From Amphibiibacter pelophylacis (GTDB lineage Bacteria; Pseudomonadota; Gammaproteobacteria; Burkholderiales; Burkholderiaceae_C), in the NCBI RefSeq assembly GCF_037688875.1, contig NZ_JAWDIE010000007.1:1-64000 (forward strand): a stretch of 64,000 bases of DNA, read 5' to 3'. Below are positions 1-8,937 of the stretch, piece by piece. The notes beneath the pieces are model-generated. The model did no database searches and had not been told where the DNA came from. It saw only the letters and a program-made list of their open reading frames with translations. Positions within the stretch are counted from its first letter, which is position 1; each line of letters opens with the position of its first letter. The position numbers and the translations under genes were made by a program.

Positions 1-33
1 TTAGGACTGCGGCCGGGCTTTTTTCATCCGCCC

Positions 34-936
34 TTACCCCACCACCCGCATCGAATAATCCACCGCACGCACATCTTTGGTCAGGCGGCCGATGCTGATG
101 CGGTCGACACCGGTGGCGGCCAGTTCGGGCAGGGCGGACAGGCTGACGCCGCCCGAGCATTCCAGCAGCGCGCGTCCGGCAGTCTGGCGCACGGCGGCGC
201 GCAGGGCCTCCGGGCGGAAGTTGTCCAGCAGCACGCTGGTGGCGCCTGCCGCCAGGGCTTCTTCCAGCTGGTCCAGGGTTTCGACCTCGATCTGGATGTC
301 CACGCCCGCATCCAGCGCGCGCGCCTGCGCCATCACGGTGGCGATGCTGCCCGCTGCGGCGATGTGGTTTTCCTTGATGAGAATGCCGTGCCACAGCGCC
401 AGGCGCTGGTTGTGGCCGCCGCCCACGCGCACGGCGTACTTCTGCGCCTGGCGCAGACCGGGCAGCGTCTTGCGCGTGTCCAGCACCAGGCACGGCGTGT
501 CGCGGCCGGGCGCTCGGATGTTCTCTATAGCGCGCACATGCTGGCGCGTCAGCGTGGCGGTGGCGCTGAGGGTCTGCAGGAAGTTCAGGGCGCTGCGCTC
601 GGCGGTGAGCAGGGCGCGGGCGTCGGCGGCAATCTCGCAGACCGTGTCGCCGGGCCCCATGTCAGCGCCCTCGGCGTGCTGCCAGAGCACCTGCGCCTGC
701 GCGTCCAGCGCCAGCAGGCAGCCGTCGAACCAGGCTTTGCCGCACAGCACGGCCGCTTCGCGCACGATGACGCGGGCCTGCACGCGCTGCCCGGCAGGGA
801 CCAGCTGCGCCGTCCAGTCGCCGGTGCCCACGTCCTCCAACAGGGCGTCGCGGATGTTGCGGGCGCGGGCGGCGTCCAGGGTTTCGTTGTCCGGGGCGGG
901 GGTCCAGGGGTGGCTCATCATCGTTTGCGGGCGCAT
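34..936 (-). CDS. nadC: Nicotinate-nucleotide pyrophosphorylase (carboxylating), quinolinate phosphoribosyltransferase
   Basis: 300 aa, the usual length for NadC. The enzyme transfers phosphoribose from PRPP to quinolinate and decarboxylates it to nicotinate mononucleotide in cytosolic de novo NAD synthesis. Seen in sequence: the N-terminal LLEDVGTGDWT segment, the central RKTLPGLR and GGGHNQR phosphate/quinolinate-binding motifs, KENH, the barrel-strand motif EVET and VLLDNF, and SIGRLT near the C terminus. The start codon shares one base with the polA stop (TGATG), which suggests translational coupling to polA. An in-frame ATG five codons later is an alternative start. Neither nadA nor nadB lies in the window. 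Confidence 0.95.
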   Translation of the reverse strand: MRPQTMMSHPWTPAPDNETLDAARARNIRDALLEDVGTGDWTAQLVPAGQRVQARVIVREAAVLCGKAWFDGCLLALDAQAQVLWQHAEGADMGPGDTVCEIAADARALLTAERSALNFLQTLSATATLTRQHVRAIENIRAPGRDTPCLVLDTRKTLPGLRQAQKYAVRVGGGHNQRLALWHGILIKENHIAAAGSIATVMAQARALDAGVDIQIEVETLDQLEEALAAGATSVLLDNFRPEALRAAVRQTAGRALLECSGGVSLSALPELAATGVDRISIGRLTKDVRAVDYSMRVVG

Positions 937-3791
937 CAGTGCGCCTCGTCCCAGTTGGCACCCACGCCGACTTCGGCGGTCAATGGCACGGCAAATTCCC
1001 CCTCGAAAGGCTGGATGGCGCCCATGATCTGCGGCAGGCGCTCGCGGGCCCAGGCCAGTTCGGCGTCGGGCACCTCGAAAACCAGTTCGTCGTGCACCTG
1101 CAGCAGCATGCGCGTGGCGCGCTGCTGGGCGCTGAGTTCGGCGTCCACGGCGATCATGGCCAGCTTGATCAGGTCAGCGGCCGTGCCCTGCAGCGGCGCG
1201 TTGATGGCCTGGCGCTCGGCAGCGGCCTTGCGCGGGCCGTTGCCGCCTTTGATGTCCGGCAGCCACAGGCGGCGCCCATACACGGTGCTGACATAGCCTT
1301 GCGCGGCGGCCTCCTGGCGCGCGCGGTCCATGTAGGCGCGCACGCCGGGGTAGCGGGCGAAATAGCGCTCGATGTAATCCTTGGCCGCGCCATTGGCGAT
1401 GCCAAGCGCCCGCGCCAGGCCGAAAGCGCCCATGCCGTAAATCAGGCCGAAGTTGATGGTTTTGGCGTAGCGGCGCTGGTCGGCGCTGACCTCGTCCGGG
1501 CTGGCCACGCCGAAAATGTCGGCCGCCGTGGCGCGGTGGACATCAATGCCTTCGCGGAAAGCGCGCAGCAGCCCTGCATCCTGGCTGATGTGCGCCATCA
1601 GGCGCAGCTCGATCTGCGAATAGTCGGCGCTGAGCAGCACATGCCCGGGCCGGGCGACGAAGGCGCGGCGCACGCGGCGGCCTTCCGGCGTGCGGATGGG
1701 GATGTTCTGCAGGTTGGGCTCGTTGCTGGACAGCCGCCCCGTCACCGCCACTGCCTGCGAATAGCTGGTGTGCACGCGGCCGGTGTCCGGGTTGACCATG
1801 GCGGGCAGCTTGTCGGTGTAAGTCGATTTCAGCTTGGACAGCGAGCGATGCTGCAGGATCAGCGCGGGCAGCGGGTAATCTTCGGCCAGCTCCTGAAGCA
1901 CCTCTTCGCTGGTCGAGGCGGCGCCGGTGGCGGTGCTTTTCTTCTGCGGCAGGCCCATGCGGCCAAACAGCACCTCGCCGATCTGCTTGGGGCTGCCCAG
2001 GTTGAAAGGGCCGCCGGCCTGCTCGTAAATCTGGCCTTCCAGCTGCGTCATGCGGGTGTGGAGATCGGCGCTCTGGCGCTGCAGCTCGGGCACGTCCAGG
2101 CCGATGCCGTCGCGCTCCATGCGCTGCAGCACGTCGGCCACGGGCAGCTCGATGCGGGTGTAAACCGCGTCCAGCGCCGCGTCGGCCTGAATCTGCGGCC
2201 AGAGCTGGCGGTGAACCTGCAGCGTGAAATCGGCGTCCTCGCAGGCGTACTGGCTGACCTGATCGACGGGCACACGCGCCAGCGGAATCTGTTTGGCGCC
2301 TTTGCCGCACAGGTCTTCGTAGCTCAGGCCCTGGCGGTTCAGGTGGCGCTGGGCCAGGCTCTCCAGACCGTGCGGGCGGTGGGCCTCCAGCACATAGCTT
2401 TCCAGCAGCGTGTCGTGCGCCCAGCCGCGAACGGTAATGCCGTGGTTGGCCAGGATGTGCGTGTCGAACTTGATGTTCTGCCCCACCTTGGCCGCGCCCG
2501 CGTCTTCCAGCCAGGGGCGCAGGCGCGCCAGTACGGCGTCGCGGTCCAGCTGCTGCGGCGCGGGCTGGTCCAGGCTGGGCTGTTCGTGCGCCAGCGGGAT
2601 GTAGGCGGCGCGAACGATCTCGCCCCCGTCGCCAGAGCCGATCAGCGCCAGCGACAGCCCGACGACCTGCGCCTGCAGCGGATCCAGCCCGGTGGTTTCG
2701 GTGTCCAGCGCGGTCAGCGGACTGGCCTGGATCAGCGCCAGCCAGCGCGCCAGGGCCTCTTCGCTGTCCACCGTTTCGTACTGGCCGGGCAGCACGGGAA
2801 CGGCTTCAAAGGATGTGCTGATCTGGCCAGACGCGGCAGGCGCAGGCGCGGCCGCGGAATCCCGGGATGATCCGGGCCCGATCTGCCCCTCCAGCTCGCG
2901 GCCCCAGGAGCGGAAACCATACTGGCGGTAAAAGCCCAGCAGCGCGTCCAGATCGGGCGCGTGCTGCTGCAGCGCCTCCAGCTGCGGCCAGCCCGGCAGG
3001 TGGGCGGACAGATCGCAGTCGCAGCGGATGGTGACCAGGCGGCGCGCCATGGGCAGCCAGTTCAGCGTGTCGCGCAAATTCTGGCCGACCACGCCGCCGA
3101 TGCTTTCGGCCGCCGCCATGACGGCGTCCAGCGAGCCGTGTTCGGCCAACCACTTCACCGCCGTTTTGGGGCCGACCTTGGGCACGCCGGGAACGTTGTC
3201 CACCGCGTCGCCCACCAGGCTCAGGTAATCCACGATGCGCTCGGGCGGCACGCCAAACTTGGCCAGCACACCGGCCGCATCCAGCGATTCCTGGGTCATG
3301 GTGTTGAGCAGCGTCACCTCGGGCGTCACCAGCTGGGCCATGTCCTTGTCTCCGGTGGAGATCACCACGCGCGCGCCCAGCGCCTGTGCGCGCTGCGCCA
3401 GCGTGCCGATGACGTCGTCGGCTTCGACGCCCTCCACCTGCAGCAGCGGCCAGCCCATGATGCGCACCACCTCGTGGATGGGCGCGATCTGCTGCGCCAG
3501 ATCCTCGGGCATGGACGGGCGGTGGCCTTTGTAATCGGGATACCAGTCGTCGCGGAAGGTCGGGCCTTTGGCGTCGAACACGCAGGCGGCCCAGCAGGCG
3601 GGCACCTGTTCGCGCAGGCGGCGCATCATGGCGATCAGGCCGTGGATGGCGCCCGTCGGGAAGCCGTCCCCGCTGCGCAGATCGGGCATGGCGTGGTAGG
3701 CGCGGTAGAGGTAGCTGGAGCCATCGACCAGCAGCAGCACGGGCTGCTCGCCGGTCGCGGACGAAAGGGCCTGGGGAGTTGAAGCGGACAT
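936..3791 (-). CDS. polA: DNA polymerase I
   Basis: 951 aa, full length with all three domains. The N-terminal 5'-nuclease (about 1-300) has LLLVDGSSYLYRAYHA. The middle 3'-5' exonuclease keeps its acidic residues (DTETTGLD, GQNIKFD, YACEDAD), so proofreading is probably active. The C-terminal polymerase has motif A (DYSQIELRL), motif B (RRYAKTINFGLIYGMG) and motif C (QVHDELVFE). It works in Okazaki-fragment maturation and repair synthesis. An alanine/proline-rich linker follows the 5'-nuclease. The gene is divergent from panB across about 126 bp and overlaps downstream nadC by one base, so both are likely on one transcript. Confidence 0.97.
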   Translation of the reverse strand: MSASTPQALSSATGEQPVLLLVDGSSYLYRAYHAMPDLRSGDGFPTGAIHGLIAMMRRLREQVPACWAACVFDAKGPTFRDDWYPDYKGHRPSMPEDLAQQIAPIHEVVRIMGWPLLQVEGVEADDVIGTLAQRAQALGARVVISTGDKDMAQLVTPEVTLLNTMTQESLDAAGVLAKFGVPPERIVDYLSLVGDAVDNVPGVPKVGPKTAVKWLAEHGSLDAVMAAAESIGGVVGQNLRDTLNWLPMARRLVTIRCDCDLSAHLPGWPQLEALQQHAPDLDALLGFYRQYGFRSWGRELEGQIGPGSSRDSAAAPAPAASGQISTSFEAVPVLPGQYETVDSEEALARWLALIQASPLTALDTETTGLDPLQAQVVGLSLALIGSGDGGEIVRAAYIPLAHEQPSLDQPAPQQLDRDAVLARLRPWLEDAGAAKVGQNIKFDTHILANHGITVRGWAHDTLLESYVLEAHRPHGLESLAQRHLNRQGLSYEDLCGKGAKQIPLARVPVDQVSQYACEDADFTLQVHRQLWPQIQADAALDAVYTRIELPVADVLQRMERDGIGLDVPELQRQSADLHTRMTQLEGQIYEQAGGPFNLGSPKQIGEVLFGRMGLPQKKSTATGAASTSEEVLQELAEDYPLPALILQHRSLSKLKSTYTDKLPAMVNPDTGRVHTSYSQAVAVTGRLSSNEPNLQNIPIRTPEGRRVRRAFVARPGHVLLSADYSQIELRLMAHISQDAGLLRAFREGIDVHRATAADIFGVASPDEVSADQRRYAKTINFGLIYGMGAFGLARALGIANGAAKDYIERYFARYPGVRAYMDRARQEAAAQGYVSTVYGRRLWLPDIKGGNGPRKAAAERQAINAPLQGTAADLIKLAMIAVDAELSAQQRATRMLLQVHDELVFEVPDAELAWARERLPQIMGAIQPFEGEFAVPLTAEVGVGANWDEAH

Positions 3792-3917
3792 GGGGCAGCG
3801 CCTGCAAAAATGGGCAAGGCCCGATTGTGCCGTGCCTTGGGCGGACCGCAGCGCCTTGCCTTATCATGCCCGCGCATGCATCAGGCTGGCCGAACCCGGC
3901 CCCACAGGAAGGATCCC

Positions 3918-4769
3918 ATGAGCAGCCAGACCTCCCCCGCCGCAACGCCCTCGCAAAACGCCACGCGGCCCACGCCCGTCAGCATCCGCCACCTGCGCGA
4001 GATGCACGCCAAAGGCGAAAAAATCGCCATGCTGACCTGTTATGACGCCACCTTTGCGCGCCTGTTCAGCGACGCGGGCGTGCACAGCCTGCTGGTGGGC
4101 GATTCGCTGGGCATGGCGGTGCAGGGCCACGACAGCACCCTGCCCGTGTCGCTCGACGAAATGGTTTATCACACCCGCTGCGTGGCGCGCGCCCGCCCGC
4201 ACAGCTGGCTGATCGCCGATCTGCCCTTTGGCGCCTACCACGACGACATGGCGCAGGCCGTTCGCAGCAGCGTGGCGCTGATGCAGGCGGGCGCGCAGAT
4301 GATCAAGCTGGAAGGCGGCGGCTGGACCGCGCCAGCCGTGCGCGCCCTGGCCGAACGCGGCATTCCGGTCTGCGCCCACCTGGGGCTGACGCCGCAGAGC
4401 GTCCACGCCTTGGGCGGCTACCGCGTGCAGGGCCGCGAGCAGTCCGGTGCCGATCGCCTGGTGCGCGAAGCGCGCGAACTCTATGACGCGGGCGCCGCCC
4501 TGATGGTGCTGGAAGCCGTGCCCGGCACCGTCGCCCAGGCCGTGCGCGACGCTGTGCCCGATCTCGTCACCATCGGCATCGGCGCAGGCCCCGACTGCTC
4601 GGGCCAGGTGCTGGTAATGCACGACATGCTGGGCCTGACCCCCGGCCGACTGCCGCGCTTCGTGCGCAACTTCGGTGCCGATTTCCCCAGCGCCCAGGCC
4701 GCCACCCGCGCCTTCGTCACCGCCGTGGCCGACGGCAGCTTCCCGCAGGTGGGGATGCATACTTATTGA
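3918..4769 (+). CDS. panB: 3-methyl-2-oxobutanoate hydroxymethyltransferase (ketopantoate hydroxymethyltransferase)
   Basis: 283 aa. PanB adds a hydroxymethyl group from methylene-THF to ketoisovalerate, the first committed step of pantothenate (CoA) synthesis. Seen: MLTCYDATFARLFSDAG, VGDSLGM (metal-binding Asp), ADLPFG, KLEGGG, CAHLGLTPQS and the C-terminal VRNFGADF. The start at 3918 is chosen because AGGAAGGA lies just upstream and the protein then begins with a short Ser/Thr/Pro-rich tail before HLREMHAKGEK; a longer in-frame extension is unlike the family. panC is not adjacent, so the pathway is split here. Confidence 0.95.
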   Translation: MSSQTSPAATPSQNATRPTPVSIRHLREMHAKGEKIAMLTCYDATFARLFSDAGVHSLLVGDSLGMAVQGHDSTLPVSLDEMVYHTRCVARARPHSWLIADLPFGAYHDDMAQAVRSSVALMQAGAQMIKLEGGGWTAPAVRALAERGIPVCAHLGLTPQSVHALGGYRVQGREQSGADRLVREARELYDAGAALMVLEAVPGTVAQAVRDAVPDLVTIGIGAGPDCSGQVLVMHDMLGLTPGRLPRFVRNFGADFPSAQAATRAFVTAVADGSFPQVGMHTY

Positions 4770-4814
4770 TTTCATCCCACCCCGGCAGGAGTAAGCCTGC
4801 GCATCCAGAATAGC

Positions 4815-4836
4815 TGTGAAACCGTATCAATTCACA
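4815..4836. promoter_or_regulatory. Candidate operator: inverted repeat upstream of the lipid operon
   Basis: TGTGAA and TTCACA form perfect 6-bp arms around a 10-bp spacer, ending 22 bp before the start of the DUF1295 gene. A further TTCAC lies at 4841-4845. The position fits a regulator-binding site overlapping the promoter. The binding protein is unknown; the MerR regulator at 8938 is one candidate. The repeat is seen; its function is inferred. Confidence 0.35.
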
Positions 4837-4858
4837 ACGCTTCACTGGATCGCTGCTC

Positions 4859-5641
4859 ATGTCACTGCTTTTTGCCCCCTGGACCCTCAGCCTGCTGGTG
4901 CTGGCGCTGTCATTTGGCGGCGTCTGGCTGTGGCAGCTGCGCTCGCGCAACGCGGGCATGGTCGATCCGGTCTGGGCGCTGTCGCTGGGCGCGCTGGCCC
5001 TGGTCCACGGCGTTTTTCAGGACGGCCACCCGCTGGCGCGTGCGCTGGTGGCGCTGGGCGGCGGCGTCTGGGGCCTGCGCCTGGGCCTGCATCTGTGGCG
5101 GCGCAACGCGGGTCAGCCCGAAGATGCGCGCTACACCCGTTTGCGCCAGGAATGGGGCGCGCAGGCCGATCTGAAAATGCTGGGCTTTTTTGGCGTGCAG
5201 GCGGTGGTGTCGCTGCTGCTGGCAATGGCTTTTGCGATTCCGGCTGGGCGTGAAACGGCGCCGGGCTTCGCCGCCGTGCTGCTGGCGCTGATTCTTTGGG
5301 GTGTGGCGGTGGGCGGCGAGGCGCTGGCCGACCGGCAGCTGCGCGATTTCGTCGCCCAGCCCGGCAGCAAAGGCCAGGTCTGCCGCGCCGGTCTGTGGCG
5401 TTACAGCCGCCATCCCAACTACTTTTTTGAATGCCTGCACTGGGTGGCCTACATCCCCCTGGCGGCAGGAACAGGCTGGACAGCCTGGCTGACCCTGCTG
5501 CCGCCGGTGCTGATGGCGTGGCTGCTGGTCAAGGTCTCCGGCCTGCCCATGCTGGAAGAGCATCTGGCGCGCAGCCGCCCCGGTTACGCGGAATATCAGC
5601 GCACCACCAGCGCACTCATTCCGTGGTGGCCCAAGCGCTGA
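4859..5641 (+). CDS. DUF1295 (steroid 5-alpha-reductase-like) integral membrane protein
   Basis: 260 aa with about six or seven hydrophobic segments. The C-terminal half has the features of the steroid 5-alpha-reductase/isoprenylcysteine methyltransferase-like fold: LWRYSRHPNYFFECLHW, in which the RHPNYF motif is diagnostic, and PGYAEYQR near the end. Family members reduce or modify lipids at the membrane, but the substrate of DUF1295 proteins is not established. It is the first gene of a run with a cyclopropane-synthase-like methyltransferase, a DUF2878 protein and a lipocalin, so a role in modifying membrane fatty acids is a reasonable inference. Confidence 0.85.
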   Translation: MSLLFAPWTLSLLVLALSFGGVWLWQLRSRNAGMVDPVWALSLGALALVHGVFQDGHPLARALVALGGGVWGLRLGLHLWRRNAGQPEDARYTRLRQEWGAQADLKMLGFFGVQAVVSLLLAMAFAIPAGRETAPGFAAVLLALILWGVAVGGEALADRQLRDFVAQPGSKGQVCRAGLWRYSRHPNYFFECLHWVAYIPLAAGTGWTAWLTLLPPVLMAWLLVKVSGLPMLEEHLARSRPGYAEYQRTTSALIPWWPKR

Positions 5642-5694
5642 GTGTTGACTCACCACCGCTGAGCGTTTTCACCCATAACAACAAGGAAATCCCC

Positions 5695-6876
5695 ATGACG
5701 ACAGACACCGACACCCGTATGCACGCCCCAGCGGCGGACAGCGCCCGCCGTCCCGACGCCGTCACCGCGGCCAACGCCGCTCAGGACGACGGATTTGTGA
5801 TCCGCGCCTGCGAGCGGGGCTGGCTGCCCGACCCGCTGGTGCGTCTGGGGATGCGCCAGCTCATGCGCCAGCGCTTGCGCGACGAAGGTGCGGGCCAGCC
5901 CGCCCTGCGTCAGCAGAAGTGGCAGACGCTGCTGGCTGATCTGCGCTCCAGCCCCATCGCCATCGAAACCCAGGCCGCCAACGGGCAGCACTACGAGGTG
6001 CCCGCCGAATTTTTCCACGCCCACCTGGGGCCGCACCTGAAGTATTCCGGCTGCCTCTACCCCACCGGCAGCGAAAGCCTGGATCAGGCCGAAGCCGCCA
6101 TGCTGGCGCTGTACGCGCAGCGCGCCCAGCTTCAGGACGGCCAGCGTGTGCTGGATCTGGGCTGCGGCTGGGGCTCGTTCTCGCTGTGGGCGGCGGCGCA
6201 GTTTCCGGGCTCGGAGATCGTCGGGCTGTCCAACTCGCACGGGCAGCGCGAATTCATCGAGGCGCAGGCGCGCGAGCGCGGTCTGAACAACCTGCGCATC
6301 GTCACCGGCAACATCGTCGATGTCGAACTGCCGCCCGAGGTGCTGCAGGGCGGCTTTGACCGCGTGGTGTCGGTCGAAATGTTCGAGCACATGAAGAACT
6401 ACGGCCTGCTGCTGGCCAAAATTTCGCGCTGGATGAAGGACGACGCGCAGCTTTTCGTCCACATTTTTGCCCATCGCGAGCTGGCCTACCACTTCGAGGT
6501 GAACGGCGCCAGCGACTGGATGAGCAAGTACTTCTTCACCGGCGGCACCATGCCCTCGCTGGATCTGCTGGCGCAGTTTCAGGACGACCTGGCGCTGCAG
6601 GAGCAGTGGTGGGTGGACGGCACGCACTACGAGCGCACCGCCAACCACTGGCTGGAGCGCCTGGACGCGCGCCGCGCCGAACTCATGCCGCTGATGGTGC
6701 AGACCTACGGCGCCGACCAGGCCGCCGTGTGGTTCCAGCGCTGGCGCATGTTTTATATGGCCGTGGCCGAGCTGTTTGGCTACGCCGACGGCAGCGAATG
6801 GGGCGTGGCCCACTACCGCTTCCAGCCCCGCGCCGACCGTGCCAGCCGTACGGTCGCAGTGCCGGACGCAGCCTGA
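5695..6876 (+). CDS. Cyclopropane-fatty-acyl-phospholipid synthase family SAM-dependent methyltransferase
   Basis: 393 aa. The SAM-binding core is clear: VLDLGCGWGSFSLW (motif I), EIVGLSNS (motif II) and VSVEMFEHMKNYG, with the family's LKYSGCLYP segment before it. Members transfer a methyl or methylene group from SAM to double bonds of phospholipid acyl chains in the inner leaflet. This branch, next to DUF1295 and DUF2878 genes, resembles methyltransferases linked to furan or branched fatty acids in light- or singlet-oxygen-controlled operons more than classical Cfa; that is inference. The start at 5695 follows AAGGAAA. The gene ends 3 bp before the next one, so the two are likely cotranscribed. 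Confidence 0.9.
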   Translation: MTTDTDTRMHAPAADSARRPDAVTAANAAQDDGFVIRACERGWLPDPLVRLGMRQLMRQRLRDEGAGQPALRQQKWQTLLADLRSSPIAIETQAANGQHYEVPAEFFHAHLGPHLKYSGCLYPTGSESLDQAEAAMLALYAQRAQLQDGQRVLDLGCGWGSFSLWAAAQFPGSEIVGLSNSHGQREFIEAQARERGLNNLRIVTGNIVDVELPPEVLQGGFDRVVSVEMFEHMKNYGLLLAKISRWMKDDAQLFVHIFAHRELAYHFEVNGASDWMSKYFFTGGTMPSLDLLAQFQDDLALQEQWWVDGTHYERTANHWLERLDARRAELMPLMVQTYGADQAAVWFQRWRMFYMAVAELFGYADGSEWGVAHYRFQPRADRASRTVAVPDAA

Positions 6877-6879
6877 GCC

Positions 6880-7488
6880 ATGTCCACCGCTGTGAGCCCT
6901 CTCCCGCCCGGACGCACCGCCTGGGCGCGCGCCGTGCGCAGCCACCCGCGTCTGCGCTCGGCGGCCTATTTTGTGCTGGGCCAGGCGACGTGGTTCGCGT
7001 GTGTGCTGAGCATCGCCCACGGCCAGCCGATCTGGGGTGCGTTGACTGTGCTCGTGCTGACCGTGCTGCATCTGGCCTGGCTGCCCAGCCCGGCCCGCGA
7101 GGTGCGCTTCCTGCTGGCCGCGACGCTGATGGGCGGTGTGTGGGAAACGCTGATGCTGCACACCGGCCAGTTCACTTACGCCGTGGCGCCGTCGCCAGCC
7201 GGGATCGTGCCCTGGTGGCTGCTGACGCTGTGGCTGATGCTGGCGCTGCAGGTGCAGGTGCTGCTGGACTGGCTCAAGGGCCGCTGGCTGCTGGCCGCGT
7301 TTTTTGGCGCGGTGGGCGGTGCGCTGTCCTTTCGCGGCGGGGCCGCGCTGGGCGCCGTGCGCTTCACCGACACGGCCACGGCGATGGCGCTGCTGGCCGC
7401 GGGCTGGCTGGTGCTGATGCCCGCGCTGCTGGCCCTGGCGCAGCGCTGGAACGGCCTGCAGCCCGCCTCGTCTTCCGATTCTGCCTGA
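6880..7488 (+). CDS. DUF2878 family membrane protein
   Basis: 202 aa, mostly hydrophobic, with about six predicted membrane spans and short loops. It has the DUF2878 layout: an early aromatic-rich helix (AAYFVLGQATWFACVL), GGVWETLMLHTGQF, then PWWLLTLWLMLA, followed by a glycine-rich GAVGGALSFRGG segment. Function is unknown. DUF2878 genes commonly sit beside cyclopropane-synthase-like methyltransferases, and here the gene lies 3 bp downstream of one. Membrane-lipid metabolism is therefore the best guess for its role. Confidence 0.75.
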   Translation: MSTAVSPLPPGRTAWARAVRSHPRLRSAAYFVLGQATWFACVLSIAHGQPIWGALTVLVLTVLHLAWLPSPAREVRFLLAATLMGGVWETLMLHTGQFTYAVAPSPAGIVPWWLLTLWLMLALQVQVLLDWLKGRWLLAAFFGAVGGALSFRGGAALGAVRFTDTATAMALLAAGWLVLMPALLALAQRWNGLQPASSSDSA

Positions 7489-7523
7489 TCCCCATCCCGA
7501 TCCCCTTTGACTGGAGACCGACC

Positions 7524-8183
7524 ATGACTGCACCTGCCACCTCGATCGCCACTGCAACGCGAACCCCCCGCCCCGAGCGGTTTTTCTCCCTCTCGCGCCT
7601 CAAGCGCGCCCTGCTGCTGCCCGCCGCAGCGCTGACGCTGGGCCTGGCCGGCTGCACCAGCCTGCCGCAGGCGCCCGGCGCCAGTCAGCCGACCGGGCCG
7701 GTCGCGGTCGATCTGCCGCGCTACATGGGACGCTGGTATGTCATCGCCAACGTGCCTTATTTCGCCGAAAAAGGCATGGTGGGCAGCCGCTCGGAGTGGA
7801 TCCTGCGCAGCGACGGCATCACGATCGACGATCACTACTACGGCCGCAGCAAGCGCTTCGATGCGCCGGAGGAACATCACCAGTTCCTGGACACCGTGGT
7901 TGAAGGCAGCGGCGGCGGCGAGTGGAGCGTCAAGCTCTGGGGCCCCATCCACGCGCGTCAGGTCACGCTGTGGGTCGATCCGCAGTACCGCTACACGCTG
8001 GTGGGCGTGCGCGGCACAAAGTGGGGCTGGGTTTTCTCGCGCGAACCGCTGATGGACGACGCCACCTACCAGTCGCTGCTCAAGCGCTTTGCGGCACTGG
8101 GCTACGACGCCAGCTCGTTCCGTCGCGTGCCGCAACGCCCCGAGGACATCGGCCAGCCGGGTTTCCAGAACCCCAATGACTGA
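7524..8183 (+). CDS. Outer-membrane lipocalin lipoprotein (Blc-like)
   Basis: 219 aa. The lipoprotein signal ends in LAGC (lipobox; the Cys is near residue 44), preceded by a hydrophobic stretch LLLPAAALTLGLAG and a basic N-terminus. The lipocalin signature RYMGRWYVIANVPYF opens the mature barrel, with the RGTKWGWVFSR strand later. Blc-type lipocalins bind fatty acids or lysophospholipids at the outer membrane. As the last gene of the lipid operon, just before a strong terminator, it may carry or recycle the modified lipids. The start at 7524 follows GGAGACC. The N-terminal n-region is longer than usual, so Met later in the leader cannot be excluded. Confidence 0.88.
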   Translation: MTAPATSIATATRTPRPERFFSLSRLKRALLLPAAALTLGLAGCTSLPQAPGASQPTGPVAVDLPRYMGRWYVIANVPYFAEKGMVGSRSEWILRSDGITIDDHYYGRSKRFDAPEEHHQFLDTVVEGSGGGEWSVKLWGPIHARQVTLWVDPQYRYTLVGVRGTKWGWVFSREPLMDDATYQSLLKRFAALGYDASSFRRVPQRPEDIGQPGFQNPND

Positions 8184-8233
8184 GGTCGTTAAAGACTGAC
8201 GGATTTCATCCGTTCTGAGCAGTTTGATGCAAA

Positions 8234-8269
8234 AACGCCAGCGCCCGAATAGAATCGGGCGCTGGCGTT
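8234..8269. terminator. Perfect 15-bp hairpin terminator between convergent genes
   Basis: Arms 8234-8248 and 8255-8269 are exact reverse complements (15 bp, GC-rich with AA/TT ends) around a 6-nt loop ATAGAA. A-rich sequence flanks the left arm and T-rich sequence (GATGTTTT) the right. It sits between the lipocalin gene (plus) and the Rrf2 gene (minus), so it can stop both transcripts. Confidence 0.85.
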
Positions 8270-8302
8270 GATGTTTTCGGGCCGCAATCCTGCAGACTGG
8301 CG

Positions 8303-8818
8303 TCAGGCTGCCATCGAATTGCCCATGAAAGTCGACCATTCAAACACCGAAGCGGGCGCGTTGGGCCGCTGGGGTTTGGGCATGGGGCGCAGGCCCCGGT
8401 GACGGGCGGGCTTATCCAGCTTTGGGGCGACAAGGGCCGCCTCATCGACCAGCCTGGACAGCGGATAGTTGCGCAGAAAGCCCAGACACAGGGCCGCGTA
8501 ATCGCGCTCCAGCGGGTCGGTGGGGCCGGGCGTGACGGATTCGGGCTGGGGCTGCAGGTCGGTTTCGGTGGACACGCACTGGATGATGTCCCAGGCGTTC
8601 AGTTCGGCGATGGCGCGGGCCATGTGATAACCACCGCCCGGACCGCGCACCGAGAGCAGGATGCCGCCGACTTTGAGCATTTTGAGAAGGTTTTCGGCGT
8701 AGGACATCGACATACCGATATGCTGGGCCACATCCGAAATGGTGACAGGGCTGTGAGCAGGGGCTGAAGCAACCAGTGCGACAGCTTCCAGAGCGTGGCG
8801 TGCGCGGAGTGCAATCAT
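8303..8818 (-). CDS. Rrf2 family transcriptional regulator, without cluster-binding cysteines
   Basis: 171 aa. The N-terminal winged helix has the family pattern: ALEAVALVA, then HIGMSMSYAENLLKMLKVGGIL and VRGPGGGYHMAR. IscR/NsrR-type members carry three cysteines after this domain for an Fe-S cluster. Here the only cysteines (in IIQCVST and AALCLGF) are far apart, so a classical cluster is unlikely. The C-terminal tail is Pro/Lys/Arg-rich and extended. The gene is divergent from the MerR gene at 8938. The signal it senses is unknown. Confidence 0.8.
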   Translation of the reverse strand: MIALRARHALEAVALVASAPAHSPVTISDVAQHIGMSMSYAENLLKMLKVGGILLSVRGPGGGYHMARAIAELNAWDIIQCVSTETDLQPQPESVTPGPTDPLERDYAALCLGFLRNYPLSRLVDEAALVAPKLDKPARHRGLRPMPKPQRPNAPASVFEWSTFMGNSMAA

Positions 8819-8937
8819 GATTCTCTCACTTTGAGTGGCTTGAAGACCTTTAATCTACCACAAACCGACAAGAAGACACCATTAAATCTTTAACAGCCTT
8901 AGAATCCGTTGCAAAATCCACTCGAAATCATCCTGAC

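Noticed and set aside
1..27. Tiny minus-strand ORF of eight codons at the window edge
   Set aside because: No family match and no ribosome-binding site; probably chance.
4790..4810. Small stem (GCAGG-AGTAAG-CCTGC) after panB as a terminator
   Set aside because: Only 5 bp of stem and no T run; too weak to call.
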